Shown here piece by piece: positions 1 to 7,671 of a DNA stretch of 60,271 bases. This DNA is from Sphingomonas yabuuchiae (lineage in GTDB: Bacteria; Pseudomonadota; Alphaproteobacteria; Sphingomonadales; Sphingomonadaceae). Each line of letters starts with the position of its first letter. Position 1 is the stretch's first letter. A program made the translations under genes and the position numbers. The notes beneath the pieces were generated by a model. The model was not told where the DNA came from. It saw nothing but the letters and a program-made list of their open reading frames with translations, and ran no database searches. The stretch lies in assembly GCF_001477495.1 (NCBI RefSeq), contig NZ_LDTF01000023.1, positions 1 through 60,271 on the forward strand, written 5' to 3'.

Positions 1-22
1 TCAGATGTGTATAAAGAGACAG
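1..22 (+). other. Residual Nextera/Tn5 adapter sequence
   Basis: Positions 3-22 read as the 19-bp Tn5 mosaic end used in Nextera libraries with one extra A in the A-run, and the preceding TC also matches the read-1 adapter. This is library sequence, not genome. An ATG inside it opens a false N-terminal extension of the first gene. Confidence 0.9.
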
Positions 23-103
23 GCGGGAGGGGCGTGCCAAGCGGGGGTCTCCAGCGTCCCAACCAGGTCCATTGCTTGCGGTGACGCCATATGCCCGCCG
101 AGG

Positions 104-150
104 AACCTCTCCCCTCCCGCAAGCGGGAGGGGATGGGGGAGGGAAAGAGG
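104..150. repeat. GC-rich palindromic intergenic repeat
   Basis: A CTCCCGC/GCGGGAG palindrome is followed by a G-rich arm (ggggatgggggaggg). The same layout recurs near 36455 and, with a different loop, inside murD near 47244-47342. It lies upstream of the yceI-family gene. Confidence 0.6.
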
Positions 151-265
151 CCTCGCAGAGACCACCCTCCCCATCCAACCCGGAAACGCATCGTTGCGAC
201 CTTGGCCTTTGACGTGCGTTCACCGCACGGCCCAAAAAGGCCACAGTTCAACAGGGAGTCCACCC

Positions 266-874
266 ATGCGTTTCGTTCTTCCCGCCGCTCTGGCGCTCGC
301 CACCATCACCGCGCCCGCCATCGCCCAGACCGGCACGCCCGGCGCCGCCGTCGCCTCGCGCGTGGTCGCGGGCACCTATGCCGTCGATCCCGCGCACACC
401 CAGGTCACCTGGTCGCTGAACCATATGGGCTTCTCGATGCTCGAGGGGCAGTTCGGCGCGTCGGAAGGCACGCTGACCCTTGACCCGGCCAAGCCGCAGA
501 ACGCCAAGGTCGACGTGACCTTCAAGATCGACGATCTCTCGGTCACCGCCGCGCCTTTCGCGAACCATCTAAAGTCGAAGGACTTCTTCGACGCCGCGAC
601 GTATCCGACCGCGCGCTTCGTCTCGACGGGCGTCAAGGTCATGGGCAACAAGGCCGTCATCACCGGCAACCTGACCATCAAGGATCAGACCAAGCCGGTC
701 ACGCTGAACGCGACCTTCTTCGGCGCGGGCACCAACCCGATGTCGAAGAAGCTGAACATCGGCTTCCGCGCCACCGCCAAGATCAAGCGTTCGGACTTCG
801 GCGTCGGCGCCTATGTCCCGGTCGTCGGTGACGACGTCGACCTGACGATCAACGCGGCCTTCACCGCGCAGTAA
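266..874 (+). CDS. YceI family periplasmic protein
   Basis: A 202-residue secreted protein of the YceI family, a lipocalin-like beta barrel that in known members binds a polyprenoid chain in the periplasm. Residues 1-21 form a signal peptide ending Ala-Ile-Ala-Gln. The mature part begins with the family pattern around DPAHTQVTWSLNHMG (from residue 41) and fills one YceI domain. I chose the ATG at 266 because GGGAG lies just upstream and the signal peptide starts there; the longer reading frame runs into adapter sequence. It is followed by an intrinsic terminator, so it is probably monocistronic. The ligand cannot be deduced from sequence. Confidence 0.9.
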   Translation: MRFVLPAALALATITAPAIAQTGTPGAAVASRVVAGTYAVDPAHTQVTWSLNHMGFSMLEGQFGASEGTLTLDPAKPQNAKVDVTFKIDDLSVTAAPFANHLKSKDFFDAATYPTARFVSTGVKVMGNKAVITGNLTIKDQTKPVTLNATFFGAGTNPMSKKLNIGFRATAKIKRSDFGVGAYVPVVGDDVDLTINAAFTAQ

Positions 875-900
875 TTTTCCCTCTCATCTCCCATCCGCGA

Positions 901-934
901 AAGGCGGGGTCGATCTTCGGCCCCGCCTTTTTCG
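901..934 (+). terminator. Rho-independent terminator of the yceI-family gene
   Basis: AAGGCGGGG pairs with CCCCGCCTT across an 11-nt loop and is followed by TTTTTCGTT. It starts 26 nt after the stop codon. Confidence 0.85.
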
Positions 935-993
935 TTCGTGGTGTCAGGCGGACGTCATCATTCTCGATATGGACAAGGCCGCCCCGACGCGGC

Positions 994-1056
994 ATGAACC
1001 GCTGCATCATGATCGCCGCGCTGCTGCTCCGTTCGCTTCGACTTATCCGCCCTTAG
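994..1056 (+). CDS. leuL: Candidate leucine leader peptide upstream of leuA
   Basis: A 20-codon ORF (ATG at 994, TAG at 1054) encodes MNRCIMIAALLLRSLRLIRP. Five of its twenty codons are leucine, including a CTG-CTG-CTC run, and its stop lies in the 5' arm of a strong hairpin. Leucine-rich leader peptides before leuA are the established signature of ribosome-mediated attenuation. It begins 173 nt upstream of the likely leuA start. No strong Shine-Dalgarno is visible. That it is translated and regulates leuA is inference from composition and position. Confidence 0.65.
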   Translation: MNRCIMIAALLLRSLRLIRP

Positions 1057-1097
1057 GGGAGGATCGGCGTGGCCATGCGCGACTTCCCTAAGGGCGG
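1047..1097 (+). promoter_or_regulatory. Hairpin overlapping the leader stop codon, possible leuA attenuator
   Basis: CCGCCCTTAGGGGA (1047-1060) pairs with TCCCTAAGGGCGG (1085-1097), a 13-bp stem with about a 24-nt loop. The 5' arm contains the leader-peptide stop, so ribosome position would decide whether the stem forms. No U-run follows the 3' arm, so a classical intrinsic terminator is not shown. A second short stem (1121-1126 with 1138-1143) lies just before leuA. Confidence 0.55.
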
Positions 1098-1166
1098 AAT
1101 GAAACGATAAGCCTGTCCCCGCCGCGCCCTGGCCTGACGCGGCCGAGAATGCTGGAAGACCCGATC

Positions 1167-2825
1167 ATGTTGCGCGATCCCTCGACCAAATACCGCCCCT
1201 TCCCGATCATCGCCTTGCCCGACCGGCAATGGCCGAACCGCACGATCACCAAGGCCCCGCGCTGGCTGTCGACCGATCTTCGCGACGGCAACCAGGCGCT
1301 GATCGATCCGATGGACGCCGAGAAGAAGACGCGGATGTTCGACCTGCTGGTCAAGGTCGGCCTCAAGGAGATCGAGGTCGGCTTCCCCAGCGCGGGCGCG
1401 ACCGAGTTCGACTTCATCTCCGGCCTGATCCGCGACGACCGTATTCCCGAGGACGTGACGATCCAGGTCCTCACCCAGTCGCGCCGCGACCTGATCGAGC
1501 GCAGCTTCGAGAGCCTGGAGGGCGCACGCACCGCGATCGTCCATCTCTACAACGCGGTCAGCCCGGCCTGGCGCAAGATCGTCTTCGGCATGACCCGTGA
1601 CGAGGTCCGCCGGATCGCGGTCGAGGGCGCCAAGATTCTGCGCGACGAGGCGGCCAAGCGTCCGAACACCGACTGGTTCTTCGAGTACAGTCCCGAAACC
1701 TTCTCGACCGCCGAACTGGATTTTTCGGTCGAGGTCTGCGCCGCCGTCATGGACGTGCTGAAGCCGACGCCCGACCATCCGCTGATCCTGAACCTGCCCG
1801 CCACGGTCGAATGCGCGACGCCCAACGTCTATGCCGATCAGATCGAATGGTTCGGCCGCAATATCCCGAACCGCGATTCGGTGGTCATCTCGCTCCACAC
1901 CCATAATGACCGGGGCACCGGTGTCGCCGCCGCCGAGCTGGGCGTGATGGCGGGCGCGGACCGGGTCGAGGGTTGCCTGCTCGGCAATGGCGAACGGACC
2001 GGGAACTGCGATCTCGTGACCGTCGCGCTGAACATGTACACGCAAGGCGTCGACCCCAAGCTCGACCTGTCGGACATCGACGAGGTGGTGAACACGGTCA
2101 ATTACTGCACCAACCTGCCCGTCCATCCGCGCACGCCCTATGCGGGCGATCTGGTCTTTACGGCCTTTTCGGGCAGCCATCAGGACGCGATCAAGAAGGG
2201 CTTTGCGGCGCAAGGCGCGCGCAACGACGATCTGTGGGAAGTCCCCTATCTGCCCATCGATCCCGCCGATCTGGGTCGCAGCTACGAAGCGGTCATCCGC
2301 GTCAATTCGCAGTCGGGCAAGGGCGGCGTCGCCTGGGTGATCGAGCAGGACAAGGGGCTGAAGCTGCCCAAGCGGCTCCAGGCCGATTTCAGCCGCCATG
2401 TCCAGGCGATGGCCGACGCCACCAGCCGCGAACTGAACGCCGCCGATATCTGGGGCGGGTTCGAGGCGACCTATCTGCCGCGCGAGGGCGATCGGTTCGT
2501 GCTGCGCGACTATGAAGAAACCGGCTCGACCGGCCAGCGGACCTTTATCGGCCGCGTGCTGGTGGACGGCGACGAACGCTCGATCTCGGGGCGCGGCAAC
2601 GGCCTGATCTCCAGCGTCATCGCCGCGCTCGCGGACACGACCGGCCCGAACCTGGAAGTCATCGATTATAACGAGCATGCCATCGGGCACGGTGCGGACG
2701 CGCAGGCCGCCGCCTATGTCGAGGCGCGGACCCCCGATGGTCGGGTCGTGTTCGGCGTCGGCCTCGACACCGACATCGCCACCGCCAGCGTCCGGGCGGT
2801 GCTTTCCGCCGCCAACCGGGCCTGA
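1167..2825 (+). CDS. leuA: 2-isopropylmalate synthase
   Basis: Condenses acetyl-CoA with 2-oxoisovalerate in the first committed step of leucine synthesis. The protein is 552 residues and belongs to the long LeuA form. A TIM-barrel catalytic part carries [11 protein letters not shown] near residues 35-45 and the metal-binding HTHNDRGTG near 242; a C-terminal regulatory domain occupies roughly 430-550. The ATG at 1167 is preceded by GGAAGA with 7-nt spacing and is preferred over the in-frame ATG at 1149, which has no clear ribosome binding site. A leucine-rich leader and hairpin lie upstream, suggesting attenuation control. No other leucine gene is in the window. Confidence 0.95.
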   Translation: MLRDPSTKYRPFPIIALPDRQWPNRTITKAPRWLSTDLRDGNQALIDPMDAEKKTRMFDLLVKVGLKEIEVGFPSAGATEFDFISGLIRDDRIPEDVTIQVLTQSRRDLIERSFESLEGARTAIVHLYNAVSPAWRKIVFGMTRDEVRRIAVEGAKILRDEAAKRPNTDWFFEYSPETFSTAELDFSVEVCAAVMDVLKPTPDHPLILNLPATVECATPNVYADQIEWFGRNIPNRDSVVISLHTHNDRGTGVAAAELGVMAGADRVEGCLLGNGERTGNCDLVTVALNMYTQGVDPKLDLSDIDEVVNTVNYCTNLPVHPRTPYAGDLVFTAFSGSHQDAIKKGFAAQGARNDDLWEVPYLPIDPADLGRSYEAVIRVNSQSGKGGVAWVIEQDKGLKLPKRLQADFSRHVQAMADATSRELNAADIWGGFEATYLPREGDRFVLRDYEETGSTGQRTFIGRVLVDGDERSISGRGNGLISSVIAALADTTGPNLEVIDYNEHAIGHGADAQAAAYVEARTPDGRVVFGVGLDTDIATASVRAVLSAANRA

Positions 2826-2884
2826 TGCGCCCTACCCTTCTCGGCTAAGACGACGCGCCATGCGGGCCATCGGAGCGTTGTCTT

Positions 2885-2939
2885 ATCCTCCCGTGCAAGG
2901 GTCGGTGACCATCCGAAGGTCTGACGGAGGGGCATCTCC
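2885..2939. repeat. Degenerate copy of the dispersed GGAGG-type repeat
   Basis: The string CCGAAGGTCTGACGGAGGGG matches the core of better-preserved copies at 12381, 13644 and 32735. Its GGAGGGG (2926-2932) lies 10 nt before the next gene's ATG and is the only plausible ribosome binding site there. Confidence 0.55.
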
Positions 2940-2942
2940 ATC

Positions 2943-3743
2943 ATGAGCGCGGCCGCCCCCCCGTCATCGCGCTGGGCGTTCATTCCCGAACGCTATCGCG
3001 AAAAACTGCGCGAGCGTGGAGCGTCGATCACGCTGACCGTGCTGGCGCATCTGCTGCTCGCCTGGCTGTTGTTTCATCTGGCGCCCAAGCTGATCGACCC
3101 GGAGAAATCCACAGCCCTCAATACCTTCTCCGTATCGCCGGACGATCAGCAATCGGGCGCGCCGGTGCCCAAGACGCGCACCGCGACGCGCAAGCCCGCC
3201 GCAGCAGGCGGCTCGAAGGCACCGGTCACGGAGAAGCAGCCCGATACGCCCAAGCCCCCGACCGAAAAGCCCGTCGACACCTCCACCCCGACGCCATGGC
3301 AATGGGGCGACAAGTCGCTGTTCGCGGCCGGTGACATCGGCGCGCTGCCCAAGGGCGAGGGCAAGGGCGTCGGGTCGAGCAACGGCGACGACCGGGGCGA
3401 GGACAGCGCGTCGGCCTATGGCCCCGGCGAAGGGCCGGGCGGTCGGCGGCTCTACAATGCCGAGTGGTTCCCGCGCCGTCCGAGCGATGCGGAATTGAAC
3501 GGCTATCTGCGCAGCCCGCCGCCGCCGGGTGGCTGGGCGCTGATCGCCTGCCGCACCATCCCCGGCTACCGCGTGGAGAATTGCCAGATTCTGGGCGAGT
3601 CGCCCGTCGGCTCGGGACTGGCCCGCTCGATGCGTGAAGCCGCATGGCAGTTCCGCGTCCGTGCACCGCGCGTCAACGGCAAGGAAATGATCGGCGAATG
3701 GGTCCGTATCCGGATCGACTTCACCACCAAGGGCGGCGGTTGA
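2943..3743 (+). CDS. TonB-like envelope protein
   Basis: A 266-residue protein with the layout of an energy-transducing TonB-like protein: a basic cytoplasmic N-terminus, one membrane helix at about 28-48, a long Pro/Lys/Thr-rich periplasmic linker (about 60-160), and a C-terminal domain (about 190-266) ending in the TonB-like strand pattern WVRIRIDFT. No ExbB/ExbD genes adjoin it, so either it uses distant partners or it is a TonB-fold protein with another task. Two cysteines in the C-terminal domain could form a disulfide. The ribosome binding site appears to lie in an intergenic repeat. Specific function is not assignable. Confidence 0.65.
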   Translation: MSAAAPPSSRWAFIPERYREKLRERGASITLTVLAHLLLAWLLFHLAPKLIDPEKSTALNTFSVSPDDQQSGAPVPKTRTATRKPAAAGGSKAPVTEKQPDTPKPPTEKPVDTSTPTPWQWGDKSLFAAGDIGALPKGEGKGVGSSNGDDRGEDSASAYGPGEGPGGRRLYNAEWFPRRPSDAELNGYLRSPPPPGGWALIACRTIPGYRVENCQILGESPVGSGLARSMREAAWQFRVRAPRVNGKEMIGEWVRIRIDFTTKGGG

Positions 3744-3769
3744 CGCGTCGGGCGGATCGACATCCCTGC

Positions 3770-3842
3770 TGCCCCCTCCCCCAGAGCGGGATGACGTCAC
3801 ATGGAATCAGCGTAAGCCCCTCCCTTCAGGAGGGGGGAAGGA
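3770..3842. repeat. Remnant of GC-rich palindromic repeat between convergent genes
   Basis: CCCCTCCC-TTCAG-GAGGGGGG and an upstream CCCCCTCCCCCAG arm resemble the repeat halves seen in murD. It fills most of the space between the TonB-like gene and the porin, and no clear terminator is visible there. Confidence 0.45.
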
Positions 3843-3866
3843 AGGCGCATATAATATCGATCAGGC

Positions 3867-5327
3867 TCAATAGGTGAATTGCAGTTGGGTCCGGATCAGG
3901 TCGCCCGTTGCGCGGCCGGTCCGCCGCGAGTCCGCTTCGCGCCGTTCCATCCGGGCGTAGGCGATGGTCAGTTCCAGTGCCTCGACCAGTTGGATTTCGG
4001 TGCCGACTTCCCATTCGTCGGTTTCCAGCCGGGGGGCGTCGACATTGGCCTTCCACCCGCCGCGATAATGCTGCCACCGGACATAGGGGATGGCGCGACC
4101 GACCGGCGTCTTGCCGATATTCGCCATCAGCTGGACATAGCCGCCGCCGAGACGGCTGGAACGGATCGTCGCCGATGCGCTGTCATATTGCGGCCCCCAG
4201 CCCGTCGTCCATTCGGTCTGGATACCGAAGGGCTGCGGATAGAGGATGGCATGGACAGCGACGCGATCGTCGCGATAGTCGACCGAACTGACCCCGCCGC
4301 TGCGCAGCTCCGGCCGGAACCGGTTAAACATCGCCGAGCCACCGACCTCCAGCACCTGATCCCGGAACAGCGGCCCCAGCCCGTCGAGGGCAAACGGCCA
4401 TGTCGCCATCGCGACCTTCATCAAATTGTCGGTCCGCTCGGTCCGGTTGGTCCCCTGCCCGTTATAGACGGCCAGGCCGAAAGCGCCGTAATTGCCGAAC
4501 AGCTTCTGCTTGTTCTTGGTCAGCCGGTCCCAGATCGCCTGGACGGGTGCGGGCGTATAATAGACGTTGACGCCGACATCGCGCTCGCCGGGCACGCCGC
4601 TGTTGATCGCATCCGAGCGATCGAGCGGCAGGCGGTTGGACGAGGATTGCAGATTTTCCCAGCCGAACGGCACCTTGGACTGGCCAAAGCGAAGGCGCAG
4701 GCGACGCTCGGGGTCGAGGAACCAGTCGGCATAGACATCGCGCAGCTGGCCGAAATTCTCGCGCCGTTCGGTGCTCGACTGGTTGTTCACCGCCGCGCCG
4801 AAGTCATGCTGGAAATAGAGTTGCAGCCGGTCGGTGATATCGCCTTGCAGCACCAGCCGGACACGGCGAAGCAGGAAGCCGCCATCGTCGTTGATCGAGG
4901 CATCGTGGACCGAGCGCAGGCGCGAGCCGTTGATCCCCGGCGCGTCCTCGCTGTCGAGCAGGGCGTTGTAGCGAAGCTGCGTATAGCCGCGCAGTCGCAG
5001 ACGCTCATACCAAGGCGTCCGCGACGATACCGGCTTGGGCGCGCTCGCCACCCGCTGCGGCGCGGGAGTCGGAGCGGGCGAGGAGATGACCGGCGCCGCT
5101 GCCACGACCGGCGGAGCGGATGCGGCGACAGGGGCCATGGGAACCGCCGCCGTCGCGCCTTTCTGCGCGTCGGTCAGCGCCTTGATCTGCGCCTTCAGTT
5201 CATCGATCTGGCGCTGCAATTCCTGCACGGTCTGGGCCGCGGCGGGTATCGGACAGATGGCCAGCATCATCGCGGCGGCGATCCCGGTACCGGCCCGCTG
5301 GGGTATCGTCTTGATCGCCATGCTCAT
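3867..5327 (-). CDS. OprO/OprP-type outer membrane porin
   Basis: A 486-residue outer membrane protein. A signal peptide ends near residue 31 (AAA-Q), followed by a heptad-like coiled coil (about 33-56, TVQELQRQIDELKAQIKAL), an Ala/Pro linker, and a beta-barrel region from about 98 to an aromatic C-terminus (LQFTY), as expected for BAM-inserted porins. The family includes phosphate-selective porins O and P, but sequence alone does not fix substrate; many relatives are annotated generically. Here the upstream PHO-box-like array supports a link to phosphate starvation. A second ATG at 5321 is an equally possible start. Confidence 0.8.
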   Translation of the reverse strand: MSMAIKTIPQRAGTGIAAAMMLAICPIPAAAQTVQELQRQIDELKAQIKALTDAQKGATAAVPMAPVAASAPPVVAAAPVISSPAPTPAPQRVASAPKPVSSRTPWYERLRLRGYTQLRYNALLDSEDAPGINGSRLRSVHDASINDDGGFLLRRVRLVLQGDITDRLQLYFQHDFGAAVNNQSSTERRENFGQLRDVYADWFLDPERRLRLRFGQSKVPFGWENLQSSSNRLPLDRSDAINSGVPGERDVGVNVYYTPAPVQAIWDRLTKNKQKLFGNYGAFGLAVYNGQGTNRTERTDNLMKVAMATWPFALDGLGPLFRDQVLEVGGSAMFNRFRPELRSGGVSSVDYRDDRVAVHAILYPQPFGIQTEWTTGWGPQYDSASATIRSSRLGGGYVQLMANIGKTPVGRAIPYVRWQHYRGGWKANVDAPRLETDEWEVGTEIQLVEALELTIAYARMERREADSRRTGRATGDLIRTQLQFTY

Positions 5328-5371
5328 CCGCCCTTTTTCGGCGGCGACTTAGGACGGCTCCCGCCCCTTTC

Positions 5372-5411
5372 GCAACAGATTGATGACAGCTGCGTGATAT
5401 TATCGTGACAA
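5372..5411 (-). promoter_or_regulatory. Tandem PHO-box-like array upstream of the porin
   Basis: Read on the minus strand, four half-sites recur every 11 nt: TTGTCAC, ATATCAC, CTGTCAT and CTGTTGC, each followed by a 4-nt spacer. The PhoB box is built from 11-nt repeats of CTGTCAT plus 4 nt, so this resembles two adjacent boxes. The array ends 45 nt before the porin start codon. PhoB binding is inferred from the pattern. Confidence 0.6.
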
Positions 5412-5422
5412 GCCGCCGGGCG

Positions 5423-5776
5423 TCAGCGGCTCCGCTCGATCTCGCAACCGATCCGGGCATCGGGATAGATATCGGTCTTGGTCGACCGCACCGTCACCGC
5501 CGTCACGCGCGGGTCGGCGAGACATAAAGCCGCCACCGCTTCGCACAGGCTTTCCTGCAACGCGAAACCGGGGCCGCGCGCCATCGCCAATATGCCTTCG
5601 CGCAGGAAGTCATAGTCCAGCACCTCCTCGATCCGATCGGCGCTGGGCGCGGCGGGGTAGGTAACGGTCATCGCGACCGACAGGCGGACCGGCTGGGGCG
5701 CGACCTCATGCGGGTAGATGCCCAGATGCATCGCCACCGTCATCTCGTCGAGCAGGATCCGATAGGTCGCCGTCAT
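5423..5776 (-). CDS. folB: Dihydroneopterin aldolase family protein
   Basis: A 117-residue protein of the FolB family, which cleaves 7,8-dihydroneopterin to 6-hydroxymethyl-7,8-dihydropterin in folate synthesis. Length is typical of the family. The pattern HLGIYPHEVAPQP near the N-terminus and the RIEEVLDYDFLREGI helix fit FolB. The ATG at 5776 overlaps the upstream SDR stop by 4 nt (ATGA), so the two are translationally coupled; a longer reading frame to 5830 lies inside the SDR gene and is unlikely. It is the last gene of a folE - SDR - folB operon. Confidence 0.88.
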   Translation of the reverse strand: MTATYRILLDEMTVAMHLGIYPHEVAPQPVRLSVAMTVTYPAAPSADRIEEVLDYDFLREGILAMARGPGFALQESLCEAVAALCLADPRVTAVTVRSTKTDIYPDARIGCEIERSR

Positions 5777-6519
5777 GCCCGCCCCTCGAACATCACATCG
5801 CCGTCGCGGCGGCAGAAACGCTGGCCGCAATCGACATACAGGGTCTGGCCGCGAAGCCCCCGTGCGGTCAGCAGGAAAGACACCGCCTCCGCCACCGCCT
5901 CCGCGCCGATCGGTCGACCGAGCAGGTTCTTCGTCGCGGCCTGGGCGAATTCGGCATCGGTCTGGTCGCCGCTTTGCAGGGTCAGCCCGGGGGCCACCGC
6001 ATTGACCGCGATGCGCGGCCCGAGCGCCTGGGCCAGCATCGTGCTTGCGCCCGCCAACGCGAATTTGGCACAGCTATAGGCAAAGAAGTCGGGATTGGGG
6101 TTGGCGAGCTTCTGGTCGAGAATATCGACCACCGCGCCATCCGTCACGTCATCCTGCCGGGCCAGGGCGGAGGCCAGCAAGGCAGGCGCGGCGGCATTGA
6201 TTGCGTATAGCTTCGCCATCAGGGCCGCCTCCGTCTCCGGCGGCCGGTCGAATTCGAAGGCCGAGGCGCTGTTGACCAGCCCGTCGACCGGCCCGCCCGC
6301 CGCTTCGCGCGCACGGGCGAACAGGGCATCGATCGTGTCGATCCGCGACAGGTCGCCCTGCACCATCGGCGCATCCAGTTCCTGCGCCAGCGCCGTCGCA
6401 TCTTCGGCCGAGCCGTTGTAATGGATTACCGGCCGGTGCCCGTCCGCCGCCAGCCGCCGGGCGATGCTCGCGCCCAGCCGCCTGGCCGCGCCGGTCACCA
6501 ACACGGTGCGCCCGATCAT
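5773..6519 (-). CDS. SDR oxidoreductase, pteridine-reductase/FolM-like
   Basis: A 248-residue short-chain dehydrogenase. The cofactor motif is TGAARRLG (residues 9-16), with Arg in the position where classical SDRs have Gly; this TGxxxRxG form is a hallmark of pteridine reductases and FolM, which use NADPH to reduce dihydropterins or dihydrofolate. The catalytic Tyr148-x3-Lys152 is present (YSCAK), as is an NSAS-type segment near 83-86. It is coupled by 4-nt overlaps to folE upstream and folB downstream, supporting a pterin substrate. Whether it reduces dihydrofolate, dihydromonapterin or another pterin is not shown. Confidence 0.8.
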   Translation of the reverse strand: MIGRTVLVTGAARRLGASIARRLAADGHRPVIHYNGSAEDATALAQELDAPMVQGDLSRIDTIDALFARAREAAGGPVDGLVNSASAFEFDRPPETEAALMAKLYAINAAAPALLASALARQDDVTDGAVVDILDQKLANPNPDFFAYSCAKFALAGASTMLAQALGPRIAVNAVAPGLTLQSGDQTDAEFAQAATKNLLGRPIGAEAVAEAVSFLLTARGLRGQTLYVDCGQRFCRRDGDVMFEGRA

Positions 6520-7142
6520 CCGGCCATGCCCATGAGCGACAGCACTTCCTTGCGGCTGCGATTGTCGTCGCGGAACACGCCCATCATCCGGCTCGTCACC
6601 ATCGACACACCCGGCGTACGCACCCCGCGCGAGGTCATGCAGCCATGCGTCGCCTCAATCACCACCGCGACGCCCAGCGGCTTCAGATTCTCCCAGATGC
6701 AGTCGGCGACCTCGGCGGTCAGCCGCTCCTGCACCTGCAACCGGCGGGCAAAACCATGCAGCACACGCGCCAGCTTCGAGATACCAACGACATGATTGCG
6801 CGGCAGATAGGCGATGTGCGCGCGGCCGATGATCGGCGCCATGTGATGCTCGCAATGCGACTGGAAGGGGATGTCCTTCAGCAGCACGATCTCGTCATAG
6901 CCGCCGACCTCCTCGAACACGCGCGACAGGTGCACAGCGGGATCGTCGCCATAGCCCGCGCAATATTCCCGCCATGCCCGCGCGACGCGCTTGGGCGTGT
7001 CGATCAATCCCTCTCGCGTGGGATCGTCACCCGCCCAGGCGATCAACGTGCGGATGGCGTCGGCGACATGATCGGGCACGGCGATCTTGCCGTCCTGACC
7101 GATCAGATCACCGTCCTCCGGATCGCCATGCGCGCAGCTCAT
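6516..7142 (-). CDS. folE: GTP cyclohydrolase I
   Basis: Opens GTP to 7,8-dihydroneopterin triphosphate, the first step of folate and pterin synthesis. The 208-residue protein has the zinc ligands of the FolE-IA class: Cys97 and His100 in HCEHH and Cys168 in ATHGCMTSRGV. The segment GISKLARVLHGFARRLQVQERLT is the usual FolE signature. The first gene of a tightly coupled minus-strand operon; its stop overlaps the SDR start by 4 nt. The 124-nt region upstream contains no obvious riboswitch. Confidence 0.95.
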   Translation of the reverse strand: MSCAHGDPEDGDLIGQDGKIAVPDHVADAIRTLIAWAGDDPTREGLIDTPKRVARAWREYCAGYGDDPAVHLSRVFEEVGGYDEIVLLKDIPFQSHCEHHMAPIIGRAHIAYLPRNHVVGISKLARVLHGFARRLQVQERLTAEVADCIWENLKPLGVAVVIEATHGCMTSRGVRTPGVSMVTSRMMGVFRDDNRSRKEVLSLMGMAG

Positions 7143-7266
7143 ATTCTGTCCTTTACGTCAAAGCCGGTGCGATAGCGTATCGATTGCGAGGGTGCAAAAG
7201 GCCTATCGCCTTAACCCATGTCACGATGTTCTGTTCAGCGGACGCCGTTGCGAAATGACGGATCGT

Positions 7267-7617
7267 CTAGGGCCTAGGTACGGCACCGCCCTGCCGGGCT
7301 GCCCGCCGCGCGATGAACCATGCCTTTGCGTCCGCCGAAATGCGGGGGAAAAAGCAGGCTCGAAACTCGGCCATGGTGTGGGCGGATTCGCTGCACGGCA
7401 GGGCGGCGGCACAGGCCAGGCGGTCCAGTTCGGCTTCCCCGCTGGGCCTAGTGATGCGGCACATCATCGCCTTTGTTTTGCGATCCCGCCGGGTCTCCAA
7501 TTTCAAACGCTTGATCCGCTCGCCCATGACGACGATCTCGTCCTGGGTAAGCCCAGGCTCTTCCGGCACCGGCGCCGGTTGCGCCTGGATCAGCGACAGC
7601 AGTATCAAGCCCAACAT
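7267..7617 (-). CDS. Hypothetical small secreted protein
   Basis: A 116-residue protein with a short hydrophobic N-terminus (MLGLILLSLIQAQ) that looks like a signal peptide, then a charged segment and a C-terminal half with four cysteines (MCRITR, ACAAALPC, CFFP). It lies 55 nt downstream of fghA on the same strand, so it may be the last gene of the formaldehyde operon or be transcribed separately. I do not recognise the family and propose no function. Confidence 0.6.
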   Translation of the reverse strand: MLGLILLSLIQAQPAPVPEEPGLTQDEIVVMGERIKRLKLETRRDRKTKAMMCRITRPSGEAELDRLACAAALPCSESAHTMAEFRACFFPRISADAKAWFIARRAARQGGAVPRP

Positions 7618-7671
7618 CTGTTCACGCCTCCTTTTGACGTGGCGAGGGATAGTTGACCCAGCGGGCCGGCC

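Noticed and set aside
5..265. 87-codon upstream extension of the yceI-family gene
   Set aside because: It starts in adapter sequence and passes through an intergenic repeat; the signal peptide begins at 266.
1053..2690. 545-codon open frame antisense to leuA
   Set aside because: It mirrors the codon positions of leuA in GC-rich DNA, has low-complexity Arg/Asp-rich composition and no family similarity.
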